Source of the DNA: Muriicola sp041358175 | Lineage (GTDB): Bacteria > Bacteroidota > Bacteroidia > Flavobacteriales > Flavobacteriaceae | Reading direction: 5' to 3' | Length of the DNA stretch: 64,000 bases | NCBI RefSeq assembly: GCF_041358175.1 | Contig: NZ_JBGKBE010000001.1 | Span: forward strand, 372,001-436,000 | Shown here: positions 43,153 to 51,942 of the stretch, piece by piece | How the letters are laid out: the number at the start of each line of letters is the position of its first letter | Numbering within the stretch: position 1 is the stretch's first letter | Made by a program: the position numbers and the translations under genes | The notes under the pieces: generated by a model | What the model was told of the DNA's origin: nothing | Database searches by the model: none | The model's input: only the letters and a program-made list of their open reading frames with translations

Positions 43153-45374
43153 CAGTAAATAAAGATCAAATCGGCGGTTTTGTTAAAGGCCTGCCCAAAA
43201 ATATATTTTCAGGATTTGTGGTTTCCCTCATCGCCCTTCCATTGGGGCTGGGCCTGGCACTGGCCAGTGAGGCCCCTCCTATTGCAGGGATAATCCCTGC
43301 TGTTGTCGGAGGGATTCTGGTGGCGGTACTAGGGGGATCGCATGTCACCATTACAGGGCCCGGGAACGGACTGGTAATCGTCCTCCTTGGTGCGATCACT
43401 ACCCTCGGCGGGGGAGATCTCTACCAGGGTTACCTCTTTACCCTTGCTGCCGTAATCTGTTCAGGAGTTTTGCTGATGTTGCTTGGGTTTTTAAAAATGG
43501 GTAGGCTGGCCGACTTTTTTCCGGCCTCAACCATTCAGGGGATGCTGGCCGCAATCGGGATTGGGATCCTGGCCAAACAATTTCATATTATGATTGGCCA
43601 TAACAATGAGGCTGGGAATATTATGACGCTGATCCTACATATACCCTCCGGATTGTATTCTCTTTGGGAGAGCGATGGCGGTAGTGTGGTAGCTGCAGCC
43701 ATTGTAGGTGTTATAAGTTTAATGATCATGGCTTTCTACGGGAAGATAAGGAGCAAATGGGTGCACCTGATCCCTGCTCCTATGTGGATCCTTTTGCTTT
43801 CAATAGGCTTCCATTACTTATGTTCATTCCTGGCCATCCCTTATCCCATAAATAAGGAATTGCTGATTCCAATACCTGATAATGTTTTGGCCTCCCTGGC
43901 CTATCCGGATTTTGGAATGGCCTTGAGTCAGAAATTTATCTTTGCAGTTTTTGCCATTACCCTCATTGCGGGGATTGAATCCTTGCTCAGTATAAAAGCT
44001 GTGGACAGGCTAGACCCTGCGAACCGTCATTCAAATGTAAACAAGGATTTAAAAGCCCTTGGCCTGGCCACGGTAATCAGTGGTTTCCTGGGTGGACTCA
44101 ATGTGGTTACTGTGATCGCCCGAAGTTCTGTGAATGTAAATACCGGGGCCACAAATCGTTCTGCCAACTTTTTTCACGCTCTATTTTTACTGGCCTTTGT
44201 CTTGCTCTTCCAGGAACAACTCAGGAAAATTCCCCTTTCTGCCCTGGCGGCTATCCTGGTCTATACCGGTTATAAACTAGCCACACCTGCCCTGGTGAAG
44301 AGAATTGCCGGAGTGGGGAAAGAGCAGATCCTTATTTTCTTTTCCACTGTCCTCGCTACCTTGCTCACTAATCTAATCACGGGAATAGCTGTTGGAATTC
44401 TCGTTACTTTTATAATACATGTTCTGGTTAACAAGAGCGTTTTGCTGTTTATCACTCATCTCTTTAAGCCTAATATTCTGATGTTCAGGGAGGCCGATGG
44501 GGGAAACTATTTTATCAGCGTAAAGCATTTCTGTAGCTTCCTGAATTTCTACAAATTAAAGAATAAGCTCGATGCAATCCGGGAAACGGAAGAGGTGGTG
44601 CTTGATTTCTCTATGTGCAGTTTTGTGGATCATACCGTCTTGGAAGGGCTCGAAAATTACCGGCAGATCTTTGATCATAAAGGAGGGCATATGGAACTAA
44701 TTGGCCTTGATAAACACGAGACTGATTCGGTGCATCCCTTTGCAATACGTAAAATAATTCCGTTCAGGGCCCTAAAGCCTATAGAGTGGTATTTTACCAA
44801 GCGCCAGGAAGACCTCAAGGCTACAGCCGCAGATTTTGGCTGGAAATACATTCCGAAAAAACAATCCCAGACTGCCTTTCTCAGGGAGTTTGTCTTTTTC
44901 AGCTCCAAAGAAATCTCCTATTGCTATAATCAACTCGAAGACGTAAAGAATAAGGTTTCTGTCTTTGATGTGGAATTTACAGAAGGAGAGTTTATCGCAA
45001 AAGAAGTCATCAAATCAACGGTAATGTACCTGCCTCTCCCTTCGTCCATCCCGGTTTTTACCCTTGACAAGGAAGGCCTGTTGGCCCTGCTCTACAACCT
45101 CAGTGGTTTTGAAGAGGTGGAAGTACCTAACCATCCCGATTTCAGCAAGAGATTTCGCCTGAGCGGAGAAGATCCTGAGGGAATTTCTGAAGTCTTTTCC
45201 AATGAACTGGTCCTCTTTTTGGAGAGCCATCCTTATTATCATGTGGAATCGAATGGAAAGGCATTGCTAATTCTTAAAAAGGAACGCCTCCTTAGCGTTA
45301 AAGAGATTAAACGCATGATCTACTTCGGGCAACAGTTGAAAAAGATCCTTCTGCAGAGTGAGTATGCTCAATGA
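43149..45374 (+). CDS. SulP family anion transporter with STAS domain and C-terminal extension
   Basis: The membrane part (about 1-440) has SulP motifs: I-A-L-P-L-G-L-G-L-A-L-A-S, I-T-G-P-G-N-G-L, G-L-A-T-V-I-S-G-F-L-G-G and a helix with A-A-I-L-V-Y-T-G-Y-K. A STAS domain follows (about 445-555, E-V-V-L-D-F-S-M-C-S-F-V-D-H-T). About 180 further residues form an extra cytosolic domain not recognised. SulP members carry sulfate, bicarbonate or other anions; substrate cannot be fixed from sequence. Overlap with the Usp gene indicates a Usp-transporter unit. Confidence 0.86.
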   Translation: MTVNKDQIGGFVKGLPKNIFSGFVVSLIALPLGLGLALASEAPPIAGIIPAVVGGILVAVLGGSHVTITGPGNGLVIVLLGAITTLGGGDLYQGYLFTLAAVICSGVLLMLLGFLKMGRLADFFPASTIQGMLAAIGIGILAKQFHIMIGHNNEAGNIMTLILHIPSGLYSLWESDGGSVVAAAIVGVISLMIMAFYGKIRSKWVHLIPAPMWILLLSIGFHYLCSFLAIPYPINKELLIPIPDNVLASLAYPDFGMALSQKFIFAVFAITLIAGIESLLSIKAVDRLDPANRHSNVNKDLKALGLATVISGFLGGLNVVTVIARSSVNVNTGATNRSANFFHALFLLAFVLLFQEQLRKIPLSALAAILVYTGYKLATPALVKRIAGVGKEQILIFFSTVLATLLTNLITGIAVGILVTFIIHVLVNKSVLLFITHLFKPNILMFREADGGNYFISVKHFCSFLNFYKLKNKLDAIRETEEVVLDFSMCSFVDHTVLEGLENYRQIFDHKGGHMELIGLDKHETDSVHPFAIRKIIPFRALKPIEWYFTKRQEDLKATAADFGWKYIPKKQSQTAFLREFVFFSSKEISYCYNQLEDVKNKVSVFDVEFTEGEFIAKEVIKSTVMYLPLPSSIPVFTLDKEGLLALLYNLSGFEEVEVPNHPDFSKRFRLSGEDPEGISEVFSNELVLFLESHPYYHVESNGKALLILKKERLLSVKEIKRMIYFGQQLKKILLQSEYAQ

Positions 45375-45447
45375 ATTGTTAAAATATCTGCTCAATCGAT
45401 GTAATCGGTCACTCTTTTCTTAATTTGCGCCCTGTTTTATTGATTTC

Positions 45448-46308
45448 ATGAAGTTGTATCCTATAGAAGCGGGAAATTTTAAATTAGACGGTGGGGCTAT
45501 GTTCGGTGTAGTACCGAAATCTCTATGGACCAAAACAAATCCCTCGGATAGCAATAATATGATCGATATCGCGGCAAGATGCCTCCTTATTGAAGAAGGA
45601 GACAGGCTTATCCTGATTGATACCGGAATGGGGAACAAGCAATCAGATAAATTCTACAGCTACTACTACCGCTGGGGTGATCATTCGCTCGACGCCTCCC
45701 TGAAAAAAGCCGGATTTCATCGCGACGATATTACAGATGTCTTTATGACCCATCTGCATTTTGACCACTGTGGGGGCGGTGTTCAGTGGAATGCCGACAG
45801 AACGGGATACGAAACCGCATTTAAAAATGCTGTTTTCTGGACCAATGATCCTCACTGGAAATGGGCCACAGAACCCAATGCCAGGGAAAAGGCATCTTTT
45901 CTCAAAGAAAACCTGCTTCCCATGGAGGAAAGTGGACAACTGTCTTTTGTGGAAATGCCCGAATCCGCATTTGGATCATCCCCGGAATTGAATTTCGATA
46001 TATTATATGTTAACGGGCATACAGACAAGCAAATGATCCCTCATCTGCAGTACAAAGGGAAAACGCTTGTTTTTATGGCCGACCTTCTGCCTACTGTGGG
46101 CCATATCCCACTGCCTTATGTGATGGGCTATGATACACGCCCTCTTCTTACGCTACCTGAAAAAGAGGTATTCCTCAACAAGGCAGCAGATGAGAATTTC
46201 TATTTATTTCTGGAACACGACGCTCACAACGAGATCTGTACACTTCAGCACACCGATAAAGGGGTGCGCCTGAAAAACACCTATTCTTTTGATGAAATAT
46301 TCTCTTAA
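45448..46308 (+). CDS. MBL-fold metallo-hydrolase (AHL-lactonase-like)
   Basis: The metal motif T-H-L-H-F-D-H-C-G-G, then N-G-H-T-D-K-Q and M-A-D-L-L, and a late E-H-D-A-H-N-E give the His/Asp set of metallo-beta-lactamase fold enzymes of the lactonase-like type. 286 residues is usual. There is no signal peptide, so it is cytosolic. The stop overlaps the next gene by 17 bp, marking the start of a coupled operon of four hydrolases. The substrate is unknown. Confidence 0.85.
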   Translation: MKLYPIEAGNFKLDGGAMFGVVPKSLWTKTNPSDSNNMIDIAARCLLIEEGDRLILIDTGMGNKQSDKFYSYYYRWGDHSLDASLKKAGFHRDDITDVFMTHLHFDHCGGGVQWNADRTGYETAFKNAVFWTNDPHWKWATEPNAREKASFLKENLLPMEESGQLSFVEMPESAFGSSPELNFDILYVNGHTDKQMIPHLQYKGKTLVFMADLLPTVGHIPLPYVMGYDTRPLLTLPEKEVFLNKAADENFYLFLEHDAHNEICTLQHTDKGVRLKNTYSFDEIFS

Positions 46309-47191
46309 TTACTTCCTACTAGGATTATTCCTGATGGGCTTGTGCGGCACTTCCTGCGCCTTTCAAAGCACAGACCTTACCCCGGAATTTAGTTTTACTG
46401 AAGGAATTGAAGGTCCGGCTGTAGATCGTTCAGGGATGCTGTTTGCGGTAAATTTTAAGGAGCAGGGAACCATAGGAAGGGTAAATGAGAAAGGAGAGGC
46501 AGAAGTATACTTCCACCTCCCGGAAGGCAGCATTGGAAATGGCATACGCTTTGATAAAGAACAGCATATGTACATAGCTGATTATGCCGGACATAAGGTA
46601 TACAGGGTAAAGAGTGGTTCGAGGACTCCGGAGGTATGGGTTGATGGGCCTGAGATGAACCAGCCCAATGACCTGGCAATATCGGATGCAGGTATTATAT
46701 ACCTCAGCGATCCCAATTGGGAGAAAAATAGTGGAAATCTCTGGATGGTTCCTGCTGCCGGAAAGCTGGTTTTACTAGAGACCGGAATGGGAACGACCAA
46801 TGGGATAGAGGTGAGTCCGGAAGGCAAATTCCTCTACGTAAATGAATCGGTTCAGAGGAAGGTTTGGAAATACAACATTCTGCCCGATGGAACCGTTTCT
46901 GATAAAAGACTTTTGATTCAATTTGAAGATTTTGGTCTCGATGGGATGAGATGCGATGAAAAAGGGAATTTACTTATCACGCGATACGGAAAAGGAACCG
47001 TAGTGATGGTTTCCCGGGAAGGAAAATTGCTCAAAGAGATAAAACTGAAGGGCAAAAACCCTTCAAACCTGGCATTTGGAGGAAAGGACGGAAAAACCGT
47101 CTATGTTACCATGGCCGACCGCGGATGTGTTGAGGTTATCCGGTTGCCTTATAAAGGAAATTATTACAGTAAAATACATAAAGATGATTGA
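46292..47191 (+). CDS. SMP-30/gluconolactonase-like lipoprotein
   Basis: The ATG at 46292 gives M-K-Y-S-L-N-Y-F-L-L-G-L-F-L-M-G-L-C and a lipobox C-G-T-S-C. The mature part is a beta-propeller with SMP-30 patterns: E-G-P-A-V-D-R-S-G, N-Q-P-N-D-L-A-I-S, G-T-T-N-G-I-E-V-S-P-E and F-G-L-D-G-M-R-C-D. SMP-30 enzymes are Ca2+ or Zn2+ lactonases; here the Glu, Asn and Asp ligands seem present. It is periplasmic or outer-membrane bound. It overlaps both neighbours in the operon. Confidence 0.85.
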   Translation: MKYSLNYFLLGLFLMGLCGTSCAFQSTDLTPEFSFTEGIEGPAVDRSGMLFAVNFKEQGTIGRVNEKGEAEVYFHLPEGSIGNGIRFDKEQHMYIADYAGHKVYRVKSGSRTPEVWVDGPEMNQPNDLAISDAGIIYLSDPNWEKNSGNLWMVPAAGKLVLLETGMGTTNGIEVSPEGKFLYVNESVQRKVWKYNILPDGTVSDKRLLIQFEDFGLDGMRCDEKGNLLITRYGKGTVVMVSREGKLLKEIKLKGKNPSNLAFGGKDGKTVYVTMADRGCVEVIRLPYKGNYYSKIHKDD

Positions 47192-48869
47192 GATGATAAA
47201 GAAGATGAAAATACAGGCTGCCCTTTGGGGTATTGGTTTGTTGACGGTTGGATGCGGCAGTATAAATATTGTATCAACCCCAATTGAAAATATAGACGCA
47301 GTGCCCCTGAAGGTTATGGCTCTGACAGAGGAAGAAAGACAGTCCTGGGGACATGCTGATCTGCTTACAGACACTATCCCGGGAATGAGTGTAGATCGTG
47401 CGTATGAAGAGATTATTGGAAACAAAAAAGGAAATACGGTTATCGTGGCCGTCCTCGATTCCGGCATAGATCTCGATCACGAAGACCTGGATGAAGTTAT
47501 CTGGACAAACAGGGACGAGAAGGCAGGAAATGGCATTGACGACGACGGAAATGGTTATATCGATGATGTACACGGCTATAATTTCCTGGGAGAAGCCTAT
47601 AATGAACAACTTGAACATGCCCGTATTCTGAGGTTGAATTTAGGCGATGAAGCCTTGAGGGCAAAAGCGAGGAAAAAGCTTGATGAAGAACTAAAAGAAG
47701 CCAGGGAAACCAGGCAGATGATCCTGAGTACCAAACAACAAACCGAACAAATCCTCGGGATTGTAAAACAATCTCATGAGGCAGTGGCAAAAAATCTGGG
47801 AAAGGAAGATTATTCTAAAGAGGAGGTTGACGCTATCAGCACAACCGACTCAAATTTTCAGCGCAACATTAGTGTGGTGCAACAAATGTTCAATTACGGA
47901 GACAGCCTTCCTGAGGTAATTGAACTTATTGAAGGTGACATTGAAAGAGCTGATGAAGGTCTTGCTGTTTACAATGAAAAGCTCGACTACCATCTCAATG
48001 TAGATTTCAATGGCAGAGAAGTTGTTGGTGATAACCCTTATGATTTCTCAGACACAGACTACGGCAACGGCAACCCTTCAAATCGCGTAGCCGATGAAAG
48101 CCATGGTACACATGTGGCCGGGATCATTGCCGCGGAGCGGAATAACGGCCTTGGAGTAAACGGAGTGGCCAACAATGTGGAAATTATGAGTGTCAGGACC
48201 GTGCCAAACGGGGACGAATACGACAAAGATGTGGCCCTGGCCATCAGATATGCCGTAGACAACGGAGCCAAAATCATCAACGGTAGTTTTGGTAAATCGT
48301 TTAGTCCGAAAGCAGAATGGGTGTATGATGCCATTAAATACGCGGCAGAGAATGATGTTCTAATTGTGCACGCTGCTGGTAACGATGGGAATGACCTCGA
48401 TAGTCCCGAAAATGTAAATTACCCAAATGACCACAAAAACGGGGAACGGGAATTTGCTGAAAATCTAATCACTGTAGGCGCCATAAATGATACTTATGGT
48501 TCTGAAATGGTGGCTTCCTTCTCTAATTTCGGGTCGCGAAATGTGGATGTGTTTGCACCAGGCGGTTCGGTGTATTCTTCCATGCCCGGGAGTGAGTATA
48601 AATTCCAGGGTGGAACTTCCATGGCCGCCCCGGCGGTTAGCGGAGTTGCCGCATTGATCAGGTCTTACTTCCCAAAACTCTCTGCTGCAGAGGTTAAAAA
48701 GATACTGATGGATTCAGGCCTGAGCACTCAACTTTCAGTTGTAGTGGCAGGAGATCCTGCGAAGTCCAGATCTTTTGACCAGCTTTCCCGATCAGGAAAA
48801 ATTGTCAATGCCTACAACGCCCTTATCATGGCACAAAGAGTGTCGGATTCTAAAGTAAAATTACCGTAA
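47184..48869 (+). CDS. S8 (subtilisin) family serine protease lipoprotein
   Basis: The ATG at 47184 (47193 and 47205 are alternatives) is chosen over 47076 because it gives a lipoprotein signal ending L-L-T-V-G-C-G. The catalytic triad is visible: Asp in V-L-D-S-G-I-D, His in H-G-T-H-V-A-G, Ser in G-G-T-S-M-A-A-P. Between Asp and His lies a helical, charged insertion of about 150 residues (R-A-K-A-R-K-K-L-D-E-E-L-K), longer than usual. It is probably surface or periplasmic. It is co-translated with the upstream SMP-30 gene and the downstream M1 peptidase. Confidence 0.88.
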   Translation: MIEMIKKMKIQAALWGIGLLTVGCGSINIVSTPIENIDAVPLKVMALTEEERQSWGHADLLTDTIPGMSVDRAYEEIIGNKKGNTVIVAVLDSGIDLDHEDLDEVIWTNRDEKAGNGIDDDGNGYIDDVHGYNFLGEAYNEQLEHARILRLNLGDEALRAKARKKLDEELKEARETRQMILSTKQQTEQILGIVKQSHEAVAKNLGKEDYSKEEVDAISTTDSNFQRNISVVQQMFNYGDSLPEVIELIEGDIERADEGLAVYNEKLDYHLNVDFNGREVVGDNPYDFSDTDYGNGNPSNRVADESHGTHVAGIIAAERNNGLGVNGVANNVEIMSVRTVPNGDEYDKDVALAIRYAVDNGAKIINGSFGKSFSPKAEWVYDAIKYAAENDVLIVHAAGNDGNDLDSPENVNYPNDHKNGEREFAENLITVGAINDTYGSEMVASFSNFGSRNVDVFAPGGSVYSSMPGSEYKFQGGTSMAAPAVSGVAALIRSYFPKLSAAEVKKILMDSGLSTQLSVVVAGDPAKSRSFDQLSRSGKIVNAYNALIMAQRVSDSKVKLP

Positions 48870-48870
48870 T

Positions 48871-50739
48871 ATGAGAATGCAAATTAAGTTTATTACAGCC
48901 ACTATAGTTCTGGTTTTCCTGGCCGGAGTCAGTTATGCACAAGGCAATCATTCGTACTGGCAACAGGCGGTTGATTACACAATGGAGGTGAATATGGATG
49001 TGGAAACGTACAGATATACCGGAACACAAAGCCTGGTGTACACCAACAATTCTCCCGACACCCTCAACAGGGTATTCTACCATATGTATTTTAATGCTTT
49101 CCAGCCGGGAAGTGAGATGGATATCAGGTTGCAGACTATCGCCGATCCGGACAAACGTATGACGGAGGATGATAAAAGTAGGATTGCATCTCTATCGCCC
49201 GATGAGATAGGATACCTTAGGGCTTCTTCTCTGGCACAGGATGGAAAGCCGGTTTCCTATCAACTAGAAGGCACTGTTCTTGTCGTAGACCTCGACCATC
49301 CTATACTGCCCAATACATCCAGCACCTTTGAGATGGATTTTGAAGGGCAGGTTCCGTTGCAGATAAGGAGGTCTGGCAGGAATAATAAGGAGGGTGTTGC
49401 CTTATCCATGAGTCAGTGGTATCCAAAACTGGCAGAATACGATTTTGAAGGCTGGCACGCCGATCCTTATATCGCCAGAGAGTTTCATGGGATTTGGGGA
49501 GATTTTGATGTGAAGATCACCCTTGATAAAGATTATACCATCGGGGGTACTGGATACTTACAAAACCCGGATGAAATAGGTCATGGTTACCAATCGCCCG
49601 AAACCAAAGTGAAAAAGGTGAAAGGAAAAAACCTTACCTGGCACTTTAAGGCACCAAAAGTTCATGATTTTATGTGGGCGGCCGATCCCGATTATATTCA
49701 CGATACCTATCGGATGGAAAACGGACCTGTATTGCACTTTTTTTATAAAGACAAAGCTGAAATCCTGGAGAACTGGAAAAACCTTCAGCCCAAAACAGCA
49801 CAGGCCATGAAGTTCTTTAATGAAAATATCGGCCCTTACCCATACGAACAATATTCAGTGGTACAAGGCGGGGATGGCGGAATGGAATACGCTATGAGCA
49901 CTCTGATAACAGGAGAGCGAAAATTTGAGAGCCTTGTGGGGGTCATGGTACACGAATTGGCGCATTCATGGTTTCAGCACATATTAGCTACCAATGAAGC
50001 AAAGCACGAATGGATGGATGAGGGCTTTACCTCTTTTATTTCCAGTCTCTGTATGAATACCGTAATGAATCGACAAAATCCTAACCCGTTTCAGGGATCT
50101 TACGATGGCTATTACAGCCTGGTGCAATCGGGAAAAGAACAACCTCAAAGCACCCATGCAGACCGTTTTGAATTCAATGTAGCTTATGGGCGTTCTGCCT
50201 ATAGCAAGGGGGCCGTGTTCCTGGCTCAGCTTGGATATATCATAGGGCAGGATAAATTGATGGCTACTTTGAAAAAATACTATGCCGATTTTAAATTTAA
50301 ACACCCTACCCCAAACGACATTAAGCGGACTGCAGAGAAAATATCCGGAATGGAGCTCGACTGGTATTTAACAGACTGGACTCAAACCACTAATACGATT
50401 GATTACGGGATCAAAGCTGTAAATGAAGCCGGAACCGGCACAGAGGTGATCCTCGAGCGCATAGGCCTTATGCCCATGCCTCTGGATATTCTTGTGGTAT
50501 ACAATGACGGAACTCAGGAAACCTTTTACATTCCTTTGCGAATGATGCGCGGGGAAAAAGAGAATCCTTACGGGCAGGTAAAAAGAACTGTTTTGGAAGA
50601 TTGGCCCTGGGCCTATCCCGATTACCGTTTCGAGCTCAGCAAACCTGTTTCCAGTATAAAAGCAGTAGTCATTGACCCTTCACAGCTGATGGCGGATATT
50701 GGAGTCAACAACAATCTCTGGCTTGCCGAACAGCAGTAG
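48871..50739 (+). CDS. M1 family metallopeptidase (aminopeptidase-like)
   Basis: A signal peptide (A-T-I-V-L-V-F-L-A-G-V-S-Y-A-Q) is followed by an M1 fold. The zinc motif is H-E-L-A-H-S-W and the third ligand Glu is in W-M-D-E-G-F-T, at the usual 18-residue spacing. G-G-D-G-G-M-E-Y-A replaces the classic G-A-M-E-N exopeptidase motif, so true aminopeptidase activity is not certain. It is the last gene of the operon, starting 1 bp after the S8 stop. It is exported, probably to the periplasm. Confidence 0.9.
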   Translation: MRMQIKFITATIVLVFLAGVSYAQGNHSYWQQAVDYTMEVNMDVETYRYTGTQSLVYTNNSPDTLNRVFYHMYFNAFQPGSEMDIRLQTIADPDKRMTEDDKSRIASLSPDEIGYLRASSLAQDGKPVSYQLEGTVLVVDLDHPILPNTSSTFEMDFEGQVPLQIRRSGRNNKEGVALSMSQWYPKLAEYDFEGWHADPYIAREFHGIWGDFDVKITLDKDYTIGGTGYLQNPDEIGHGYQSPETKVKKVKGKNLTWHFKAPKVHDFMWAADPDYIHDTYRMENGPVLHFFYKDKAEILENWKNLQPKTAQAMKFFNENIGPYPYEQYSVVQGGDGGMEYAMSTLITGERKFESLVGVMVHELAHSWFQHILATNEAKHEWMDEGFTSFISSLCMNTVMNRQNPNPFQGSYDGYYSLVQSGKEQPQSTHADRFEFNVAYGRSAYSKGAVFLAQLGYIIGQDKLMATLKKYYADFKFKHPTPNDIKRTAEKISGMELDWYLTDWTQTTNTIDYGIKAVNEAGTGTEVILERIGLMPMPLDILVVYNDGTQETFYIPLRMMRGEKENPYGQVKRTVLEDWPWAYPDYRFELSKPVSSIKAVVIDPSQLMADIGVNNNLWLAEQQ

Positions 50740-50745
50740 AACAGA

Positions 50746-51939
50746 TCAGAACCAGGGACTGTCTTTGTAAAGGTCGTTTCGGGCTGCTTTCTCCCTGTTC
50801 TTAATCAGGATGTGTTCGCTGTCTATTGTTCTGTTGCGGTACCCGAGCAGGTGAAAGAAGGCCTTGCTGTAATAACGGGCTACCCTGAGATCTACGATCA
50901 ATTGAGATTTGTTTTTGTCTTTCCAGGATACTCCGGGAAGACGTACAAGTAAATGATCTGCCTTTACTTTCCTCAGAACGCCGGAAAGGCTGAGTACCCA
51001 TTTTGGAATACGCCTGATCATAAAAAACCCTTCTGCACCCTGCTTCTGATAGAGGGGCATAAAAAGAATGCCTTTATTGGAAGCGACCACAGATTTACCA
51101 TTGTGCTTCGCCAGGAAAGTTCCCTTTTTAACCGACTCAAAGCTTTCAAAACCAGGTTCCATTGTGAAGCTCTCCCCGGGCTCAATAGCGTAGCGCTCTG
51201 TGATCTCATAGAAATTCCGGTTATGGGCAGCTGATTGCCTCAACTCTTGTACATAGTCGTTGAAATTTGGAATGGCATCTGCAGTTAAGGCACCTGAATA
51301 CGCCAGGCACAGCCAGAAAAATGCAATACTGTTGATTTTTGCTTCTTCGGTGGCGTGCTGCCCCGATTCGAACCCGATAGACACATAGCCGTATTCATTG
51401 ATATAATTCAATACAGGACCTTCCAGGTATTCTTCTATCCCCAGGATAATGGGTACGGGAAACTGGCGGGCAAACTTCCGGTTAATCATCGCGTCATTAA
51501 TAGTGATAAACGGAAGTGTTTTACTTGATGTAGTATGAAAGTCGATAAAATAAATAGGTTCCTGATGGGCCGTGAGCAGATCTCTGATTACCTGAAGAAT
51601 TTCCAGGCGTTCCCTGTCTTCTGAAGTGACCTTTTTCTGGGTTCCTTCTTCCATTTCCTGGATTTCATCCTTGAACCAAATGCGGTTGAGGTCTCTCTCC
51701 AGAAATCGCTTTTTCGCCAGTAAAGCGGGAATGTTACCGGCTATACCATAAATGTTTCCCTTAATGGGATATGCTCTTGTGTTGAGTTCGTCAAAGACAT
51801 GCTCAAGAGCCTGTATTCCGGAAGGTTCATTTCCGTGTACTCCTCCAAAAAAGACAAGGACTGGGCCGGATTCCTTGCCTTTGATATGGCCGAGGATCCT
51901 TTTCATTCGTGTATCGTGAGGGGTAATAATTTCTGTCAT
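50746..51939 (-). CDS. AstE/AspA (M14-like) zinc deacylase
   Basis: Zinc-binding H and E are in F-G-G-V-H-G-N-E-P-S-G and the third ligand His in F-I-D-F-H-T-T-S-S, the succinylglutamate desuccinylase/aspartoacylase set. 397 residues is longer than E. coli AstE (about 320); the C-terminal part (about 290 on) adds an extension of unknown role. It starts 3 bp after the stop of the GCS2-CBS gene, so both are one unit. It probably removes an acyl or amino-acyl group from an amide product of the neighbour. An upstream TTG gives one extra residue and is not used. Confidence 0.82.
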   Translation of the reverse strand: MTEIITPHDTRMKRILGHIKGKESGPVLVFFGGVHGNEPSGIQALEHVFDELNTRAYPIKGNIYGIAGNIPALLAKKRFLERDLNRIWFKDEIQEMEEGTQKKVTSEDRERLEILQVIRDLLTAHQEPIYFIDFHTTSSKTLPFITINDAMINRKFARQFPVPIILGIEEYLEGPVLNYINEYGYVSIGFESGQHATEEAKINSIAFFWLCLAYSGALTADAIPNFNDYVQELRQSAAHNRNFYEITERYAIEPGESFTMEPGFESFESVKKGTFLAKHNGKSVVASNKGILFMPLYQKQGAEGFFMIRRIPKWVLSLSGVLRKVKADHLLVRLPGVSWKDKNKSQLIVDLRVARYYSKAFFHLLGYRNRTIDSEHILIKNREKAARNDLYKDSPWF

Positions 51940-51942
51940 CAA

